A program made the translations under genes and the position numbers. This document shows, piece after piece, positions 13,039 to 24,349 of a stretch of 64,000 nt of DNA. The stretch's first letter is position 1. Every line of letters begins with the position of its first letter. This stretch comes from Gigaspora margarita (lineage: Eukaryota; Glomeromycota; Glomeromycetes; Diversisporales; Gigasporaceae), in the NCBI GenBank assembly GCA_009809945.1, contig WTPW01000719.1:110914-174913 (forward strand), read 5' to 3'. The notes under the pieces are model-generated. The model saw nothing but the letters and a program-made list of their open reading frames with translations. It was not told the DNA's origin and made no database searches.

Positions 13039-13342
13039 AACCGGCAGTGATCATTACCGGTGTGTAATTAGCCAATAAATTTGCAGGATCAGGTATAACA
13101 TGCAAATTAGTTTGTATAACAAAAATAAAGATTTTGTTAAAAAAATGCTAATATCTCAAGAATTTGTCTATGAAACTACTTTCGGCATTCTAGCAAAAAA
13201 AATTCCTTGCTAAATTTTGCATATATCTTACATCTTGCTAAAATTCCAGGCCTCGCCCTAACCCTAAAGTAAATAAAATTAAATTTTTTTTTTGTTTTAT
13301 TGTTATTGGCTAATTACACACCAGTAATGATCACTACCAGTT
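13039..13342. mobile_element. foldback element, ~40-bp inverted ends
   Basis: Left end AACCGGCAGTGATCATTACC and following GGTGTGTAATTAGCCAATAA recur inverted at the right end up to about 13342. Length is about 304 bp and non-coding. No convincing target duplication was found, so the superfamily is open. Confidence 0.7.
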
Positions 13343-13620
13343 ATTTGTAATTAAATTCTTAAAAAAATTATAAAAATTTAAAAAATTTTATAGTTAAAAG
13401 TTGATGGCTTTTCATGATCTGCACAATAGAATAGATGCAATGAAGTGCAAAAGTAGTTTAAAATAGGGCTAGTTTTTTGTATATAGTAATAGAAATAAAT
13501 GCGACAAAGTGCAAAAGTAGTTTAAAATATTTGTAATAATATAAAAATAATACTAATAATGTAATATATAGTAAAGTATATAATATTAATTAAAAATATA
13601 TATTTAATAAATATAAAATG

Positions 13621-14700
13621 CAAAAAACTCTTTCTAACGATCACTTGTCCAAATTCTGATCAAAAGGATAACAAAAAATTTTTAGCAAAAGACGAAGCAA
13701 CTATAATACTGGTTCTTATAAAGGTCAACAGGCAAAACTCCTGGGACTCCCTTATATATTCGGCAAGCAAGCCAGAAGCGTCGGTTGTGCAAGATAACTG
13801 GCAGGTGGTGCTCTTGGCACAAGAAATTCTGGTGGAAGGCAAAACTCCTTTCGTCAATGAAGGTTCTATAGTTAGACACGGCGATGAGCTTAAAAATGAG
13901 TTTTTCAACACCTTCTTTAAGGTTTTTGATAACAAGTACACCAAAATACCGAACACCACATATCACATTCTCGCTTGGACTTTTTTTCTGGAATTTTGAA
14001 CGAAAAGTGGGAAATTTGGCGTACCCCTTTCAAAAGATCGGCATTGTTGTTCCTATCCTAATCGGGAAGAAGGCATACAAGTTGGTAAACAGGAATGATG
14101 CGTATCAAGTTGTGATAGGCTGATCTGCAGAATAAATTTCAGAATGTTCTTTTTTCTTTTTTCTTTTCCTTTTTCTTATATGTACATATAATACTTAGGT
14201 GGGGCATTTCCCTGTGCAGTATTATATAATTTTTATCATTGTGCATAAACGTAAATGTGCTGTCATAGCTGTTTACTTTTTGCCCTTTTCCCCTTTCTTT
14301 TCATTTTCTTTTGTTTGTTTTTTGGTTAGTTGTTTAGGTAGTGTAGTTATCCCCCTTTTTTTCATTCCTTTTATTTTCTTTACTTGACTGTTTTTTCTGG
14401 CAGAATCCTGCTACTCAAGAAGTTAGGAGAAGAGGGTTAAAAAGTAGGCAGTTATGACAGGCGGCAAACTCCAATCAGTGATTCAAGCAATTCGAAGTCT
14501 ATTAAGATAAAGGGTTGACGATGAGAAAAAGTTTGATATAGCAGGTTGCTTTTAGATGCCTTAGTAGTAACCGGATGGGTCACACTTTAATATATAGAAA
14601 CCAACAAACAACAATTAGTTGTAGGTAGCTCATAATGTACTGGTGTTACAATTGTGGGAAATAAAAGTTGCGGCATGACTGCTGAATTTAAAAAAATAAA
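13621..14700 (+). mobile_element. A-tailed retroposon family A/B/C, copy A (~1.08 kb)
   Basis: The start CAAAAAACTCTTTCTAACGATC matches copy B (26053, +) and copy C (about 27470, -). It ends with AATAAAAG, a short GC-richer tract and an A-rich tail (14690-14700). Candidate duplications AATAAATATAAAATG (13606-13620) and AATAAATGTAAAATA (14701-14715) match at 13 of 15 positions. Reading from the very start, the plus strand is open to a stop at 13997-13999 and includes KKFLAKDEATIILVLIKV and NSWDSLIYSASKPEASVVQD. I do not recognise this protein. Whether it is a captured host exon or a transposon product is unknown. Confidence 0.65.
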
Positions 14701-15170
14701 AATAAATGTAAAATATAATATAATAATAATAAATAAATTGCAAAACTCTGCAAAAACCTGTAAAAAAGCATGATTATACAAATATGTATATTGTTTATTT
14801 ATTTTTTAAAATTTTAAAAATTTGTGAAACAATATGAAAACATCACATAATATACAAATATTACCTCCTGTGACCCCTTTTTTTTATTTGATCTATTTCG
14901 CAATATTTCAAAATATTTCAAAATAATTTTCATAATATAACTATAATATAACATAATTATATTATGTAATATGCCATATCAACATAAGTTTTTTGTCATA
15001 TTATGGGTCGTAAGGGGAGGGCTATTTATCAGCTAATTAGGGTTTTACTAAGTAGCTGGCCTCTACTTCTACTTGATAATTTTTCAAGAATTTGATTGGT
15101 TAAAATTTTATCACTCTTTTGATCAAAAAATGCAAAAACGTCTTTGATCTGAAAATAAGCTACCCACGAT

Positions 15171-15405
15171 CAGTGTCTGAAATTCAATTTTTAAATTTGT
15201 TGCGGGCTGCAACCAAATAAAAAAAAATAGTTGCGGATTATAAAAATTTATAAAAATTTAGTTGTGCACATAAGCATTTAATAGAAATTTATTAGTAAAG
15301 TTTGCAAATTTATGTGCGGAATTTGCATATACACTTCAGATTTTGGTTGCGAAAATTTAAAATTTGTTGCATTCCGCAGACTCCGCAACCCAATTTCAGA
15401 CACTG
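15171..15405. mobile_element. hAT-like MITE with perfect 8-bp duplication
   Basis: Ends CAGTGTCTGAAATT and AATTTCAGACACTG are perfect inverted repeats, flanked by exact CCCACGAT duplications (15163-15170 and 15406-15413). The 235-bp body has GTTGCGG/CCGCAAC-type subterminal words. It is inserted at or beside the left edge of the foldback unit at 15411. Confidence 0.92.
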
Positions 15406-15410
15406 CCCAC

Positions 15411-15766
15411 GATCGATAAAAGTTGCTACATAGTAAAGTCCAAATTTTACTAAGTAAATAGATTAAAGTCGCTTAAGTAAACTTATTCAAAAGATCAAAA
15501 TACAAATATCCTAAAATTTACAATAAAATTGAAGAACTTTTTATTAATTGGATTTTAATTTTTACATTCAATAAAAAGATTAAAATTTTATTAACAAAAT
15601 ATATTCGTTGAACATAAAAATTAAAAGTCAAATAATAAAAAGTATTTTTTTTGATAAAACTTTCAGAATAGACGTAATTTAGTCTCTCAAATAAGTTTAC
15701 TTAAGCGCTAATAACTGATTTACATAGTAGAATTTAGACTTTACTATATAATAACTATTGGTGATT
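15411..15766. mobile_element. ~356-bp palindromic core, free-standing copy
   Basis: Inverted arms begin GATCGATAAAAGTTGCTACATAG at left and end with CTATATAATAACTATTGGTG at right. Both arms carry the word AAGTAAACTTATT. A second copy of nearly the same size (16801-17157) forms the centre of the element at 16637. No own duplication was seen. Confidence 0.7.
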
Positions 15767-15811
15767 GTTCAAAAATCTTAAAAATTAAATATATATAATA
15801 TTATATATATA

Positions 15812-16618
15812 CAGTGGGAGGACATAATATTGTGGACACTTTTTAAAAATTTGTACAAAGCTAAATATGCAAGATCTAAAGCTAAAAATAAAAAATATAA
15901 ATTCTTTAAATCTATATCTTTCAAATAAAATAAAGTTTAAAAAATTCTATGCAACAGTTTTTAAAATATTTAAATTTAAATAAAATTTAGAATTTTACAT
16001 AAGTGTGATTTTCTAAATTTTACTATATTTTTATAGTAATTAGAATCATTAAAGATAGTAATATATAAATTTAATTTTTTATCAAGTAAACTAGCAATTT
16101 TTTTTTAATCAAGTTATTTAGTATAACAAATTATATATATTCTGCAAATTTTATAATTTTTTGAACAAATTTATTAGATTACTATATATAGTAATAAAAA
16201 TTACTTTATTTAGCAATTTATTAATTTAAATTAAAAAATTTACCTTTTATATTTAATAATAGTATTCAACTCAAAATTTTTTTAAAATTTCTAAAAATTT
16301 AGAATTATATATAATTTGTTATGCTAAACAAGTTTTTAATTTAAAATAATATTGTTTACTTAATAAAAAAAAACTTTTAATATATAGCAATTTTGATAAC
16401 TAAGTTTTAAAAAATTACCATTTTCATATGTGTATAACATTGCACAAAATTATAAAATTTGATTATCTTAAAAAGTACTGCATAGAATTTTATGATCTTT
16501 TTTTTATTTAAAAGATGTAGATTTAAAGAAATTATATATTAGTTTTTAGCTTTATATCTTACATATTTAGCTTTGTACAAATTTTTAAAAAGTGTCTACA
16601 ATATTATGTCCCCCACTG
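15812..16618. mobile_element. Tc1/mariner-like foldback MITE (807 bp)
   Basis: Ends CAGTGGGAGGACATAATATT and inverted AATATTATGTCCCCCACTG, with the TIR continuing for more than 60 bp, flanked by TA on each side (15810-15811 and 16619-16620). Almost the whole unit is an imperfect palindrome without coding capacity. CAGT ends at TA targets are typical of Tc1/mariner derivatives. Confidence 0.88.
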
Positions 16619-16636
16619 TATATATATATTATATAT

Positions 16637-17206
16637 TAGGGGTCTTAGTGGGTCGGGTTGGGTCCTGATCTGGGTCAGACCCACTTGGATCAAAACCTGA
16701 CCTGTGTCTGACCTGCCTTATGTCAAACCCAACCTAGGTCTAACCCGCCTTATATCAAACCCGACCTGGGTCTAACCCAACCCAACTCAGGTTGAACCTG
16801 GATCAATAATAGTCACTACATAGTAAAGTCTAAATTTTACTATATAAATCAATAAAGACCGCTTAAGTAAACTTGTTTGGAAGATTGAATTGCATATACT
16901 CTGAAATTTTTATTCAAATCGAAGAAATTTTTATTATTTGACTTTTAATTTTTACATTCAATGCAAAAAATTAGAATCTTTTTAAAAAAAATGTTCGAAG
17001 AATGCAAAAATTAAAAGTTAAATAATAAAAATTTCTCTGATTTGGATAAAAATTTTAGAGTACATATATTTTGATCTTTCAAGCAAGTTTACTTAAACAG
17101 ATTTTATTGATTTACATAGTAAGATTTAGATTTACTATATAGTAACTACTTGTGATCATTGTATATAATCTGATTCAGATCAGACCTGACCCAACTAAGA
17201 CCCCTA
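16637..17206. mobile_element. hAT-like element with GGGTCGGGTTGG/GACCTGAC body
   Basis: Ends TAGGGGTCTTAGTGGGTCGG and inverted CAACTAAGACCCCTA with 8-bp TTATATAT on each side (16629-16636 and 17207-17214). The flank is itself AT-repeat, so this duplication alone is weak. The outer arm is made of degenerate CCCAACC/TGACCTGGGT words and the centre is the 356-bp palindromic core also found at 15411. Confidence 0.75.
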
Positions 17207-17299
17207 TTATATATATTATATATTATATTATATATAGGACCTGATAATTGCTCTACCCCACTCTTCTAAAAAATCAGCTGATAAATGGCACTCCCCTAA

Positions 17300-18224
17300 T
17301 ATCTTACGTAAGATTACATATATATAATTCGCTGATGTATAAGCAAATCACGAACTGAACTACTCGCGTGGCTAAATAACTTGCTACAAATCAACTATAC
17401 AAAAGTCAAGCAATGTAGAATGGGTGCTGCCTGCAGTCAATTATTGATTCCATATATGGTGATATACAGTTAAACAAAGTCAAGTTCGTAGCAAAACATA
17501 AATATAAACATGTTGCTAACTACAAAGTGATACAAGTAAGGTTTGCAAAAAGAGCATTTTGGAACTTTAGGATTTTTTGGACTATTGCTTTGAAAATTGT
17601 TGTTTTATTAATCATGTTCAAAAATCAACTTAAATTTTAGTTAATACTGTATTTATTCCTTTCTTCCTGAAACTTAGAATGATCTGACCCTACATTGAAG
17701 CAATTGATTCTGTATAGAATGATCTAATAAAACAAGATCTTCTTGAAAATAATCAATACTATTTTTATTTAATAGATTCTACTCTTTAATAAGAATATTT
17801 AAGGTGCTTTTAAGTATTTCTCTTAATAGAGATCATACACAAGTACTACTATTGATTGAAGTAAACCTTGTAGTAATTTTGCTTAAGTTTATTTTTGAAA
17901 TGCAGATATTAAATTTTAGCCAATCAATACAGCTCTATGATAAAAAATATGGTCTGACCATCTTTTTTTTTGATTGTGATAATGAACTCAACTAAATAAT
18001 TTATTTTTCACTAATTGAAAATTGTATTTCAGACTATTAATTTAGGTACTTAAGAATACTCTTAATTGGCCAAATATTATAAAGATTTATCAACTTTGCC
18101 TATTTTTTAGCTTTTTTGATAAGGTAAGACGAATCGGGCTCAGGGTTATATTTTGAATATAGATGACTTCCTTAAGGCATGAACTAATTACATTAATTCA
18201 ATAATAACTCCTATTTATAATTTT
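17300..18224. other. AT-rich stretch upstream of the Kelch remnant
   Basis: No gene is convincing. Part of it is probably the 5' end of the Kelch pseudogene, but I cannot place Kelch exons in it. Confidence 0.4.
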
Positions 18225-18422
18225 TACAATGATATGAATACACTTGATATCACCACAATGACTTGGTCAACACAAACTCAGTCTCAATTTGCCCTTACTT
18301 ATCTCAAATATACTGCTATATTATTGCCAAATAGTCTTATTGTTTATATTAGTGGGCATAGTAGTTCAAGTTCGAATATAAGTCTTATTAATATAGCTCA
18401 GGTATGGTATAATTATTTTATT

Positions 18423-19396
18423 TTTTTTTCTGTATCAAAGTTACCGCTATGGGGAAAGGTTTTTATTCAAGCAACGGATCAAGGGCACCTTTTTGGGCAC
18501 CTGACATTTGTTACATTGATGAGAGTACAACTAGCTACATATACAACTTTTGGTTGTCTAATTTAAGTAGTCCGGCCGAAGGTTCTACACTAATTGCCAT
18601 ACCTACAACCCAACTAGGGGTTGCTTATTTAAACCCTCTGGTCCATGCTTCGCCTGTCAATTCTACTTGTATTACCAGTACAGTCCTCCACTACATAAGT
18701 CAGTCAAGACCAGTCCCGGATATTGTGCGGAATTCCCTTAGGACTAGTTTATCCTTGTAGCACACTTGGTAGAGCAGTCCCTGTCCCACACAGGTATTAC
18801 CTACACTTTAATAACTTACGCTACAGCTTTACCTATATACTTGCAATCAGGGCTAACCTAAACCGCTACCATTACCTACTTCTGCCCTTGTGAGGTTCAC
18901 TCTAATCCCAATACCCACCACAACCTTCCTATCGGTTCTTCCTCAGTATCCCCAAACTTCCAAACTAGTTAGCCCGGAAGGGTCAGTCAGCCCAGCTTTA
19001 AGTGCCAAATAGACTCTCTCTCCTTGATACATGCTGCCAAAACGCATGTCCTTTTCCTCTGGTATGACTCTAGCGGCCAGGTTGGTGGACCCCCCTCCTC
19101 GAGGGTCTTGTAGTCTGGTTCACTGGCTCCAGTTTCTGATACTCTAATTATAGTTAGCACTGTTAAAGATCTTTACTACTTCCTTACTCGGGACTTCCAA
19201 ACGGGTATTTATTTTCCAATCCTTGGATTTTTGTGCGCCTGACGGCTTCCATTCAAGATGGTGTACCAAAGGACCTACAAGAAGAAATAGTACTATGATA
19301 CAGACCTATTTTTCAAAATGTCGCTAGTGGGATTTGAACCCTAGACCTGCCGCTTGGGGTGACAACTTACCAACTTCTCCAAGTCACCACACCCTG
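18423..19396 (-). mobile_element. tRNA-headed retroposon (SINE-like), copy 1
   Basis: Flanked by a perfect 15-bp duplication TATAATTATTTTATT (18408-18422 and 19397-19411). On the minus strand it starts with a tRNA-like head carrying the B-box GGGTTCAAATCCC (19341-19329) and ends in an A tail (T run at 18423-18428 on plus). The head-side ~540 bp is shared with copy 2, including the word AACGCATGTCCTTTTCCTC. The 3' part (18430-18830) is not shared. It is visibly richer in G+C than the flanks. At ~970 bp it is long for a SINE. Confidence 0.88.
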
Positions 19397-19427
19397 TATA
19401 ATTATTTTATTAATTTTATGAAATTTT

Positions 19428-20385
19428 TTTTTTTTTTTTTTTTTTTAAATGTATGGACTTTTCCATGTAACTTTTATTAACAATTTTTGTCATGATTAAC
19501 ACCTTTTTAAGATCATTTCTAAGTTACATATATAATTTGTGCTACCTATTAGTCACCCAATTTGTCCATTACCAGCTATACTTTCTCTAATTCTTTAATT
19601 AGTATTTATGTATTTCACCACAATTACTAATCTAGAGCGGCTATAGCTACCTACTAACAGATTAATCCATGTCCTACTCATGCTTTAACCTGCATGTTCA
19701 GAAATCATTCCTAAATCGTACATGCTGTGCTGCCGTCATCATGTTCGTATCTCAAGCCTTCTTTAGAAGCTGCCGTAACATAATCCATATCTCAAGCCAC
19801 AGCTTTCCTAATTAGTCATTCCTTCTTATTCCTTGCCCTTGTAGGGTTCACAACAACCCCGATACCCACATTCCGACTTCCATCCTTCTCTAGATTCTTT
19901 ACCGGTCTCTCCCTTACTCCCAGCCAGCAACTCGGAAGGATTGGTCTGCCCAGGCTTTAAGTGCCTTTATGGTCTCCCTTTCCTTGGTACACATTTCCAG
20001 AACGCATGTCCTTTTCCTCCGGTACAATTAACCAGCGGGTCGGCTGGTATATTCCCCCTTCTAAGGATCTTGTCGTTCAGTTCTCCGATCTCTGATTCTA
20101 GTTCCAGATTTGGCCTTCCTGTGATACCGTCATAGATCATCGCTACCTCCCAACTCGGGACTTTCCAAACGGGCTTTCGGTTTAGGAATTTGGTTTCTGG
20201 ATTTATTACGCCGAAGCTCCCATTTCTAGATGGTGTAACCAGATTACAGATTTTCTAAATCCAACTACGGATAGCCGTTAGCTATATGCAAGCCTATTTT
20301 CCAAAGTTGTTATCAGTGGGATTTGAACTCTAGACCTGCCGCTTGGGGGGTGACAACCTACTAATTGAGCTAGTTCGCCACACCC
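19428..20385 (-). mobile_element. tRNA-headed retroposon (SINE-like), copy 2
   Basis: Perfect 15-bp duplication ATTTTATGAAATTTT (19413-19427 and 20386-20400). On the minus strand the head contains an A-box TAGCTCAATTAGTAGG (20372-20357) and B-box GAGTTCAAATCCC (20330-20318), a better tRNA match than copy 1. It ends in a long A tail (T run 19428-19445 on plus). It lies 16 bp beyond copy 1, in the same orientation, with a different 3' half. Confidence 0.9.
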
Positions 20386-20629
20386 ATTTTATGAAATTTT
20401 AATTTTCCAATATTTATTTTAAAGTTTTACTTTTGATTAATACTAAAATACAAATTTAAGTATTTGATACAAAACTTTACACCTGGTCTACTAAAAACAA
20501 TATATACAATTGATATTATTTTTGAAAATAATTCTTTTTAATTTTTATTCAAATATATGTTCTTATTTAGCATGCTATTGGTTTTATAATTGCATCTCAC
20601 ATGCATCACTCTGCTATTTTAAGTATGTA

Positions 20630-22169
20630 TCCCTTAGATTGTAGTAGGATACAGGCAAATTTGCCTGCGTTTTTGCACTTTTTTTGCTCTGATTTACTTT
20701 TTTTAAATATCAAGATAATTAAATAAAACTTGGTACAATTATATTTAAAAATAAGGATTACTTTTTTGCAAAATTAGTTTTTATATTGTAAGAAAAAATT
20801 TTAAGTTATATATAAGCTAAAAATAGATATCTTTAAGAAAAAAATTTTTTAAAAAATTTTATCACAATTTCTTTGTAATCTTATTTAGTTTTAGTTTTAA
20901 AGCTATAGTTCTTAAGACAATATTGTAGTTTATATAAAGGATAATAACTTTTATTATTGCAACTTTAATGATTTATTTGTAAAAATCAAGACTTGTATTA
21001 GAAGTAAAAGTTTTTTTTATAGACGGGAACATATGAAATTTAAGAAAATCTAAAGAAAAATTTTAATAGTAAAAATGCTAATACAAGAACTTTAAACTTT
21101 GATTATACTAAAGTTTTCTAATAATTTTAAAAAATTTTTATAACAAAGTTACTAAAACAAAACTCAAAGAATATTTTTTACTTAGAAAAGGTATAGCTAA
21201 AATCAATATTTAAAATTTTATTAAAATTTTATTAAAATTTTTAAAATACGCAGACAAATTTTCCTGTGTTACAATCTAAGGGGGCTTCCAGAAATTATAT
21301 AATATTTTTGTTACTAATAAATTTCAAAATTTTACCCACTCACCCACACCTGATACTCTATTAGCCAATCAAATTTTATATTTTTTAAAATTTATTCATA
21401 TGTTCAATTTATGAAATTGATAATAACTATTGCTCTACTGGACCAATTTAGATTATTTAACTACCAAAATGTTTGTCTCACTGATACGATTCTAACAAGC
21501 CCAAAATTGTTAAAATCTAATCACAGGATCCCAAGATCGTTCAACTTTTGTGTAATTTTAATAGTAATTTTTTAGAATCACTAAGTAAATATCTTTAATA
21601 TTGAATAACTTTTGATCCACTGGCCCATTTTGAATGATTTAACTACCAAAATGTTCACCTCAGTGAGACAAAATTCTAATCACAGAATCCCAAGATCGAT
21701 AAAGATTTGTATTGTTTGTTTAACAATACAAATCTTTATTAATCTTGGAATTCTGTGATTCGAATTTAGCGATTTTGGGCTTGTTAGAATCGTCTCACTG
21801 AGACAAACATTTTGGTAGTTAAATTATCCAAAACGGGCCAGTGGATCAAAAGTTATTCAATATTAAAGTATTTACTTAATGATTTTAAAAAATCACTATT
21901 AAAATTACACAAAAGTTGAACGTTTTGGGGCCCTGTAATTAGATTTTAACGATTTCAGGCTTGTTAGAATCGTCTCAGTGAGACGAACATTTTGGTAGTT
22001 AAATCATCTAAATTGGTCCAGTAGATCAATAGTTATTAATAATTTTATAATTTTATACTTTTGGCCAGAATTATAAAATTTTGACCAGAATTATAATTAT
22101 AACCTGATATTTTCGGGACCCCACCCACCCACTAAAAAATTACGTAATTTCTGGAAGCCCCCTAAGGGA
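20630..22169. mobile_element. TA-flanked MITE, copy 1, interrupted
   Basis: Ends TCCCTTAGATTGTA and inverted counterpart, with an adjacent CAGGCAAATTTGCCTG palindrome, flanked by TA (20628-20629 and 22170-22171). An 883-bp element plus 3-bp duplication sits 7 bp inside its right end. Removing it leaves 654 bp, matching the 655-bp copy at 24864. Both copies carry only AT-rich non-coding sequence. Confidence 0.87.
21280..22162. mobile_element. PIF/Harbinger-like giant hairpin MITE (883 bp)
   Basis: Ends GGGGGCTTCCAGAAATTA and inverted counterpart, flanked by TAA (21277-21279, 22163-22165). The entire unit is a long near-perfect palindrome with its centre near 21720; arms share TCTCACTGAGAC-AACATTTTG and GGGCCAGTGGATCAAAAG. 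It is inserted in the terminal repeat of the MITE at 20630. Confidence 0.9.
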
Positions 22170-22365
22170 TATTATACACAATAGTCAATTTTATGCCTGA
22201 TTTTACTAATTTTTGTTTTTAGCTCAGAATAGAAATATTATTATATATAGAGGTTCAACACATGATAGTTCTGGCAACATTGCTTATGTGTTTTCTAATA
22301 TTGCAGTATTAATACAAATTCCTGGGTATGGTCTGTTCCAAGTGTATCTGAAACAAGTGCACTAC

Positions 22366-22642
22366 TAGGGTTCTGCAATTTGATTTGATTTGATCAAATA
22401 TTTGAACTCAAATCAAATTCAAATACAGAATTTTCAAATCAAATCAAATTCAAATCAATAAATATTTGATTTAATTTGATCAAATATTTGAAATATTGGA
22501 TAATTTATAAGTAAAATTTCAAATTAAATCAAATTTAAATACAGAATTTTTAATTCAAATCAAATTCAAATTAAAGCTTATTTGATTTGATTAAATTCAA
22601 ATATGCTTAATATTTGATTTGATTTGAGTTTGAAGAATCCTA
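22366..22642. mobile_element. hAT-like element with CAAATCAAATT-word body, in Kelch exon
   Basis: Ends TAGGGTTCTGCAATTTGATT and inverted AATCAAATTTGAGTTTGAAGAATCCTA-type right end. Left flank TGCACTAC (22358-22365) is repeated at right as TGCATACTAC (22643-22652), i.e. 8 bp plus a 2-base insertion. Removing the element joins Kelch sequence SETSA to LLT in frame. The body is almost only CAAATCAAATTCAAA words. Confidence 0.82.
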
Positions 22643-23099
22643 TGCATACTACTCACATAGCATTCTGCAGAATTATACAAAAATTATATAATACTTGTAT
22701 TTGGTAATTAACTTTAATTAATATGTTTATTTGTCTAAAAAATCTAATAATATTTTTATACTCTTAGGCACAGCCTCAGTATTAATTTTATATACAAATA
22801 ATATTTATATTCTTGATATACTAAACTATACCTGGGTTGCAACAATTAATATACCTACAACAACCAACCCAGTTAAGCTATAGGTACTATGTAACAACCT
22901 GTGCTTTTTTTCTAAATTATTCATACTAGTATATATGAAAATCATATAACACGTGATTTTTATATAGACCGGTGTGATTAATGTTAATTTTTGATCTAAA
23001 ATTTTTGTTTTAATTACTGAATTAAAGTTAAAGATCATGAACTAAGTTCACAATTATATAATCAAATAAGCTTAGTATTTTTTATAAGTCTTAAAATAG

Positions 23100-23362
23100 T
23101 CATATTTACTGGGTCATAGGTTTTAAAATTGTTATAAACAGATAAAAAACTATTAGATCAGGTGGTTTTTAAGATCCAGTGGGTTTTAAAATTGTCATAA
23201 GAAGACAAATGACTATAATAGGTTCAAAAAGTTTTAAAATTGTTATAGATTAATGAAAGACTTATTAGGTTTGAAGATTTTAAAATTGTAGTAAACAGGT
23301 TAAAGACTTTACTAGATACTAAAGGTTTTAAAATTGTTATAGACAGATAAAGAATTTTAAAG
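23100..23362. repeat. degenerate 45-60 bp tandem repeat
   Basis: Five units contain GGTTTTAAAATTGTTATAGACAGATAAAGAC-like sequence at about 23119, 23179, 23230, 23275 and 23325 with variable spacing. No coding frame persists through them. Confidence 0.6.
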
Positions 23363-24065
23363 TACTTTATTAATTTTTTATTCAATAAAAAAATGGTTTA
23401 TTTAAATATTTAAAATATTAATTTATTTTTTTTTATTTTAAGAGTAGTCTTTAATGTGCTGAAGGTTCCAAAGATAACAGGAGAGCTTGAGCTTGAAGAA
23501 ATAAATTCTTAAATTTGTTTTTATACTTGATAACTTTATGAAACTGGCCAAGGCATAGCAATTTAATATACTTGTTATTGTAGTATTTTTTACACGAGAG
23601 ATTCTCTACAATTTAAAATTTTCTTCAATTATTATAATGTTACTGTTTCTTGCTTTTGATTTTTATTTTATTTTATTTTTAAATTAAAAAATGAATAGAT
23701 CAATTATTGAAATAAAGTTTAAATTACTACAGTAGCAGTATAGCAGACATTTGTTTTAATTGGTCAAAAATGTAAACAAATAAACAATATGCATAATATA
23801 GATCAGTTAATTTTGTCGATTTACTTGTGATTGCCCATGATAATTAACCAATCAAATTACATAATTTTTAATATTAGAAAACAAAGAAAACTTTGCTTAA
23901 AGAAGCTTACAAACTAATAATTATATACAGTACAAAGGATTTATTGCATAAGGTTAGAAAACAGATAGATATGTGTAAAACAGGATGAATGTAATATTTA
24001 TTATTAAATATACAACTTATTAAAGAGTTAATGCATGAATTAATTATTAGCGATTTTTATTTATT

Positions 24066-24349
24066 TATTTTTTTTTTAAGGTGAGGCCATGCCTCTGGTC
24101 TTTATTGAGTGTATATCAATTGTTACAACGATGCAGCATCTATTGCAATACAATCTTTATACTATCTACTAAGTACCAAAACTTGGACTATTTTATCTAT
24201 GACCTAAACCTACCAGAGCCTACCATATTCCTATTTATATAGCTAGCCTGGTTTTTGTACATCTCTTTCTAGCCAACAATTGGTATTCACATGTTCGCCA
24301 CTTTATCCACATTTCCTAATATCATTACTTCCAATTTGGTGTATATAAT
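24066..24349 (-). mobile_element. short A-tailed retroposon with 16-bp duplication
   Basis: Perfect duplication GCGATTTTTATTTATT (24050-24065 and 24350-24365). A T run at 24066-24077 on plus is the A tail of a minus-strand insertion. The 3' end on minus reads CAATAAAGACC, then GAGGCATGGCCTC, a small palindrome, then the tail. No tRNA box is recognised in the 284-bp body, so the promoter class is unknown. Confidence 0.85.

Larger units (their letters stand above)
15014..17296. mobile_element. PIF/Harbinger-like host element filled with nested insertions
   Basis: Outer ends GGGGAGGGCTATTTATCAGC (15014 on) and the inverted GCTGATAAATGGCACTCCCC (ending 17296) are flanked by TAA on both sides (15011-15013 and 17297-17299). 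Between them lie four other element units (15171-15405, 15411-15766, 15812-16618, 16637-17206). The remaining host sequence is only a few hundred bases and non-coding. Confidence 0.65.
18225..22883 (+). pseudogene. Kelch-repeat protein gene, broken by five insertions
   Basis: Kelch blades of the type abundant in Glomeromycotina are scattered over 4.6 kb. First block (18225-18402): NDMNTLDITTMTWST, then LLPNSLIVYISGHSSSS and SLINIAQ before a GTATGG donor. Second block (about 22222-22365): RNIIIYRGSTHDSSGN and AYVFSNIAVL, then after a one-base frameshift NSWVWSVPSVSETSA. Third block (22643-22703): an in-frame stop, then HSAELYKNYIILVFG. After an intron the fourth (22768-22883) gives NNIYILDILNYTWVATINIP and a stop. 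Tryptophan and YxLD spacing fit Kelch or galactose-oxidase-like beta propellers. Two retroposons and a nested MITE pair sit between blocks 1 and 2; a hAT-like element splits blocks 2 and 3. Expected sequence between blocks 1 and 2 is missing, so the gene is dead. Confidence 0.8.

Noticed and set aside
13660-13966. minus-strand open frames of 94-99 codons
   Set aside because: They oppose the plus-strand frame that is continuous from the start of retroposon A.
19321-19396. tRNA gene on the minus strand
   Set aside because: It is the head of a retroposon with a 15-bp duplication, its stems pair poorly, and a near copy heads the next element.
20310-20385. tRNA gene on the minus strand
   Set aside because: A- and B-boxes are good, but it is joined to a ~960-bp A-tailed insertion, so it is a SINE head.
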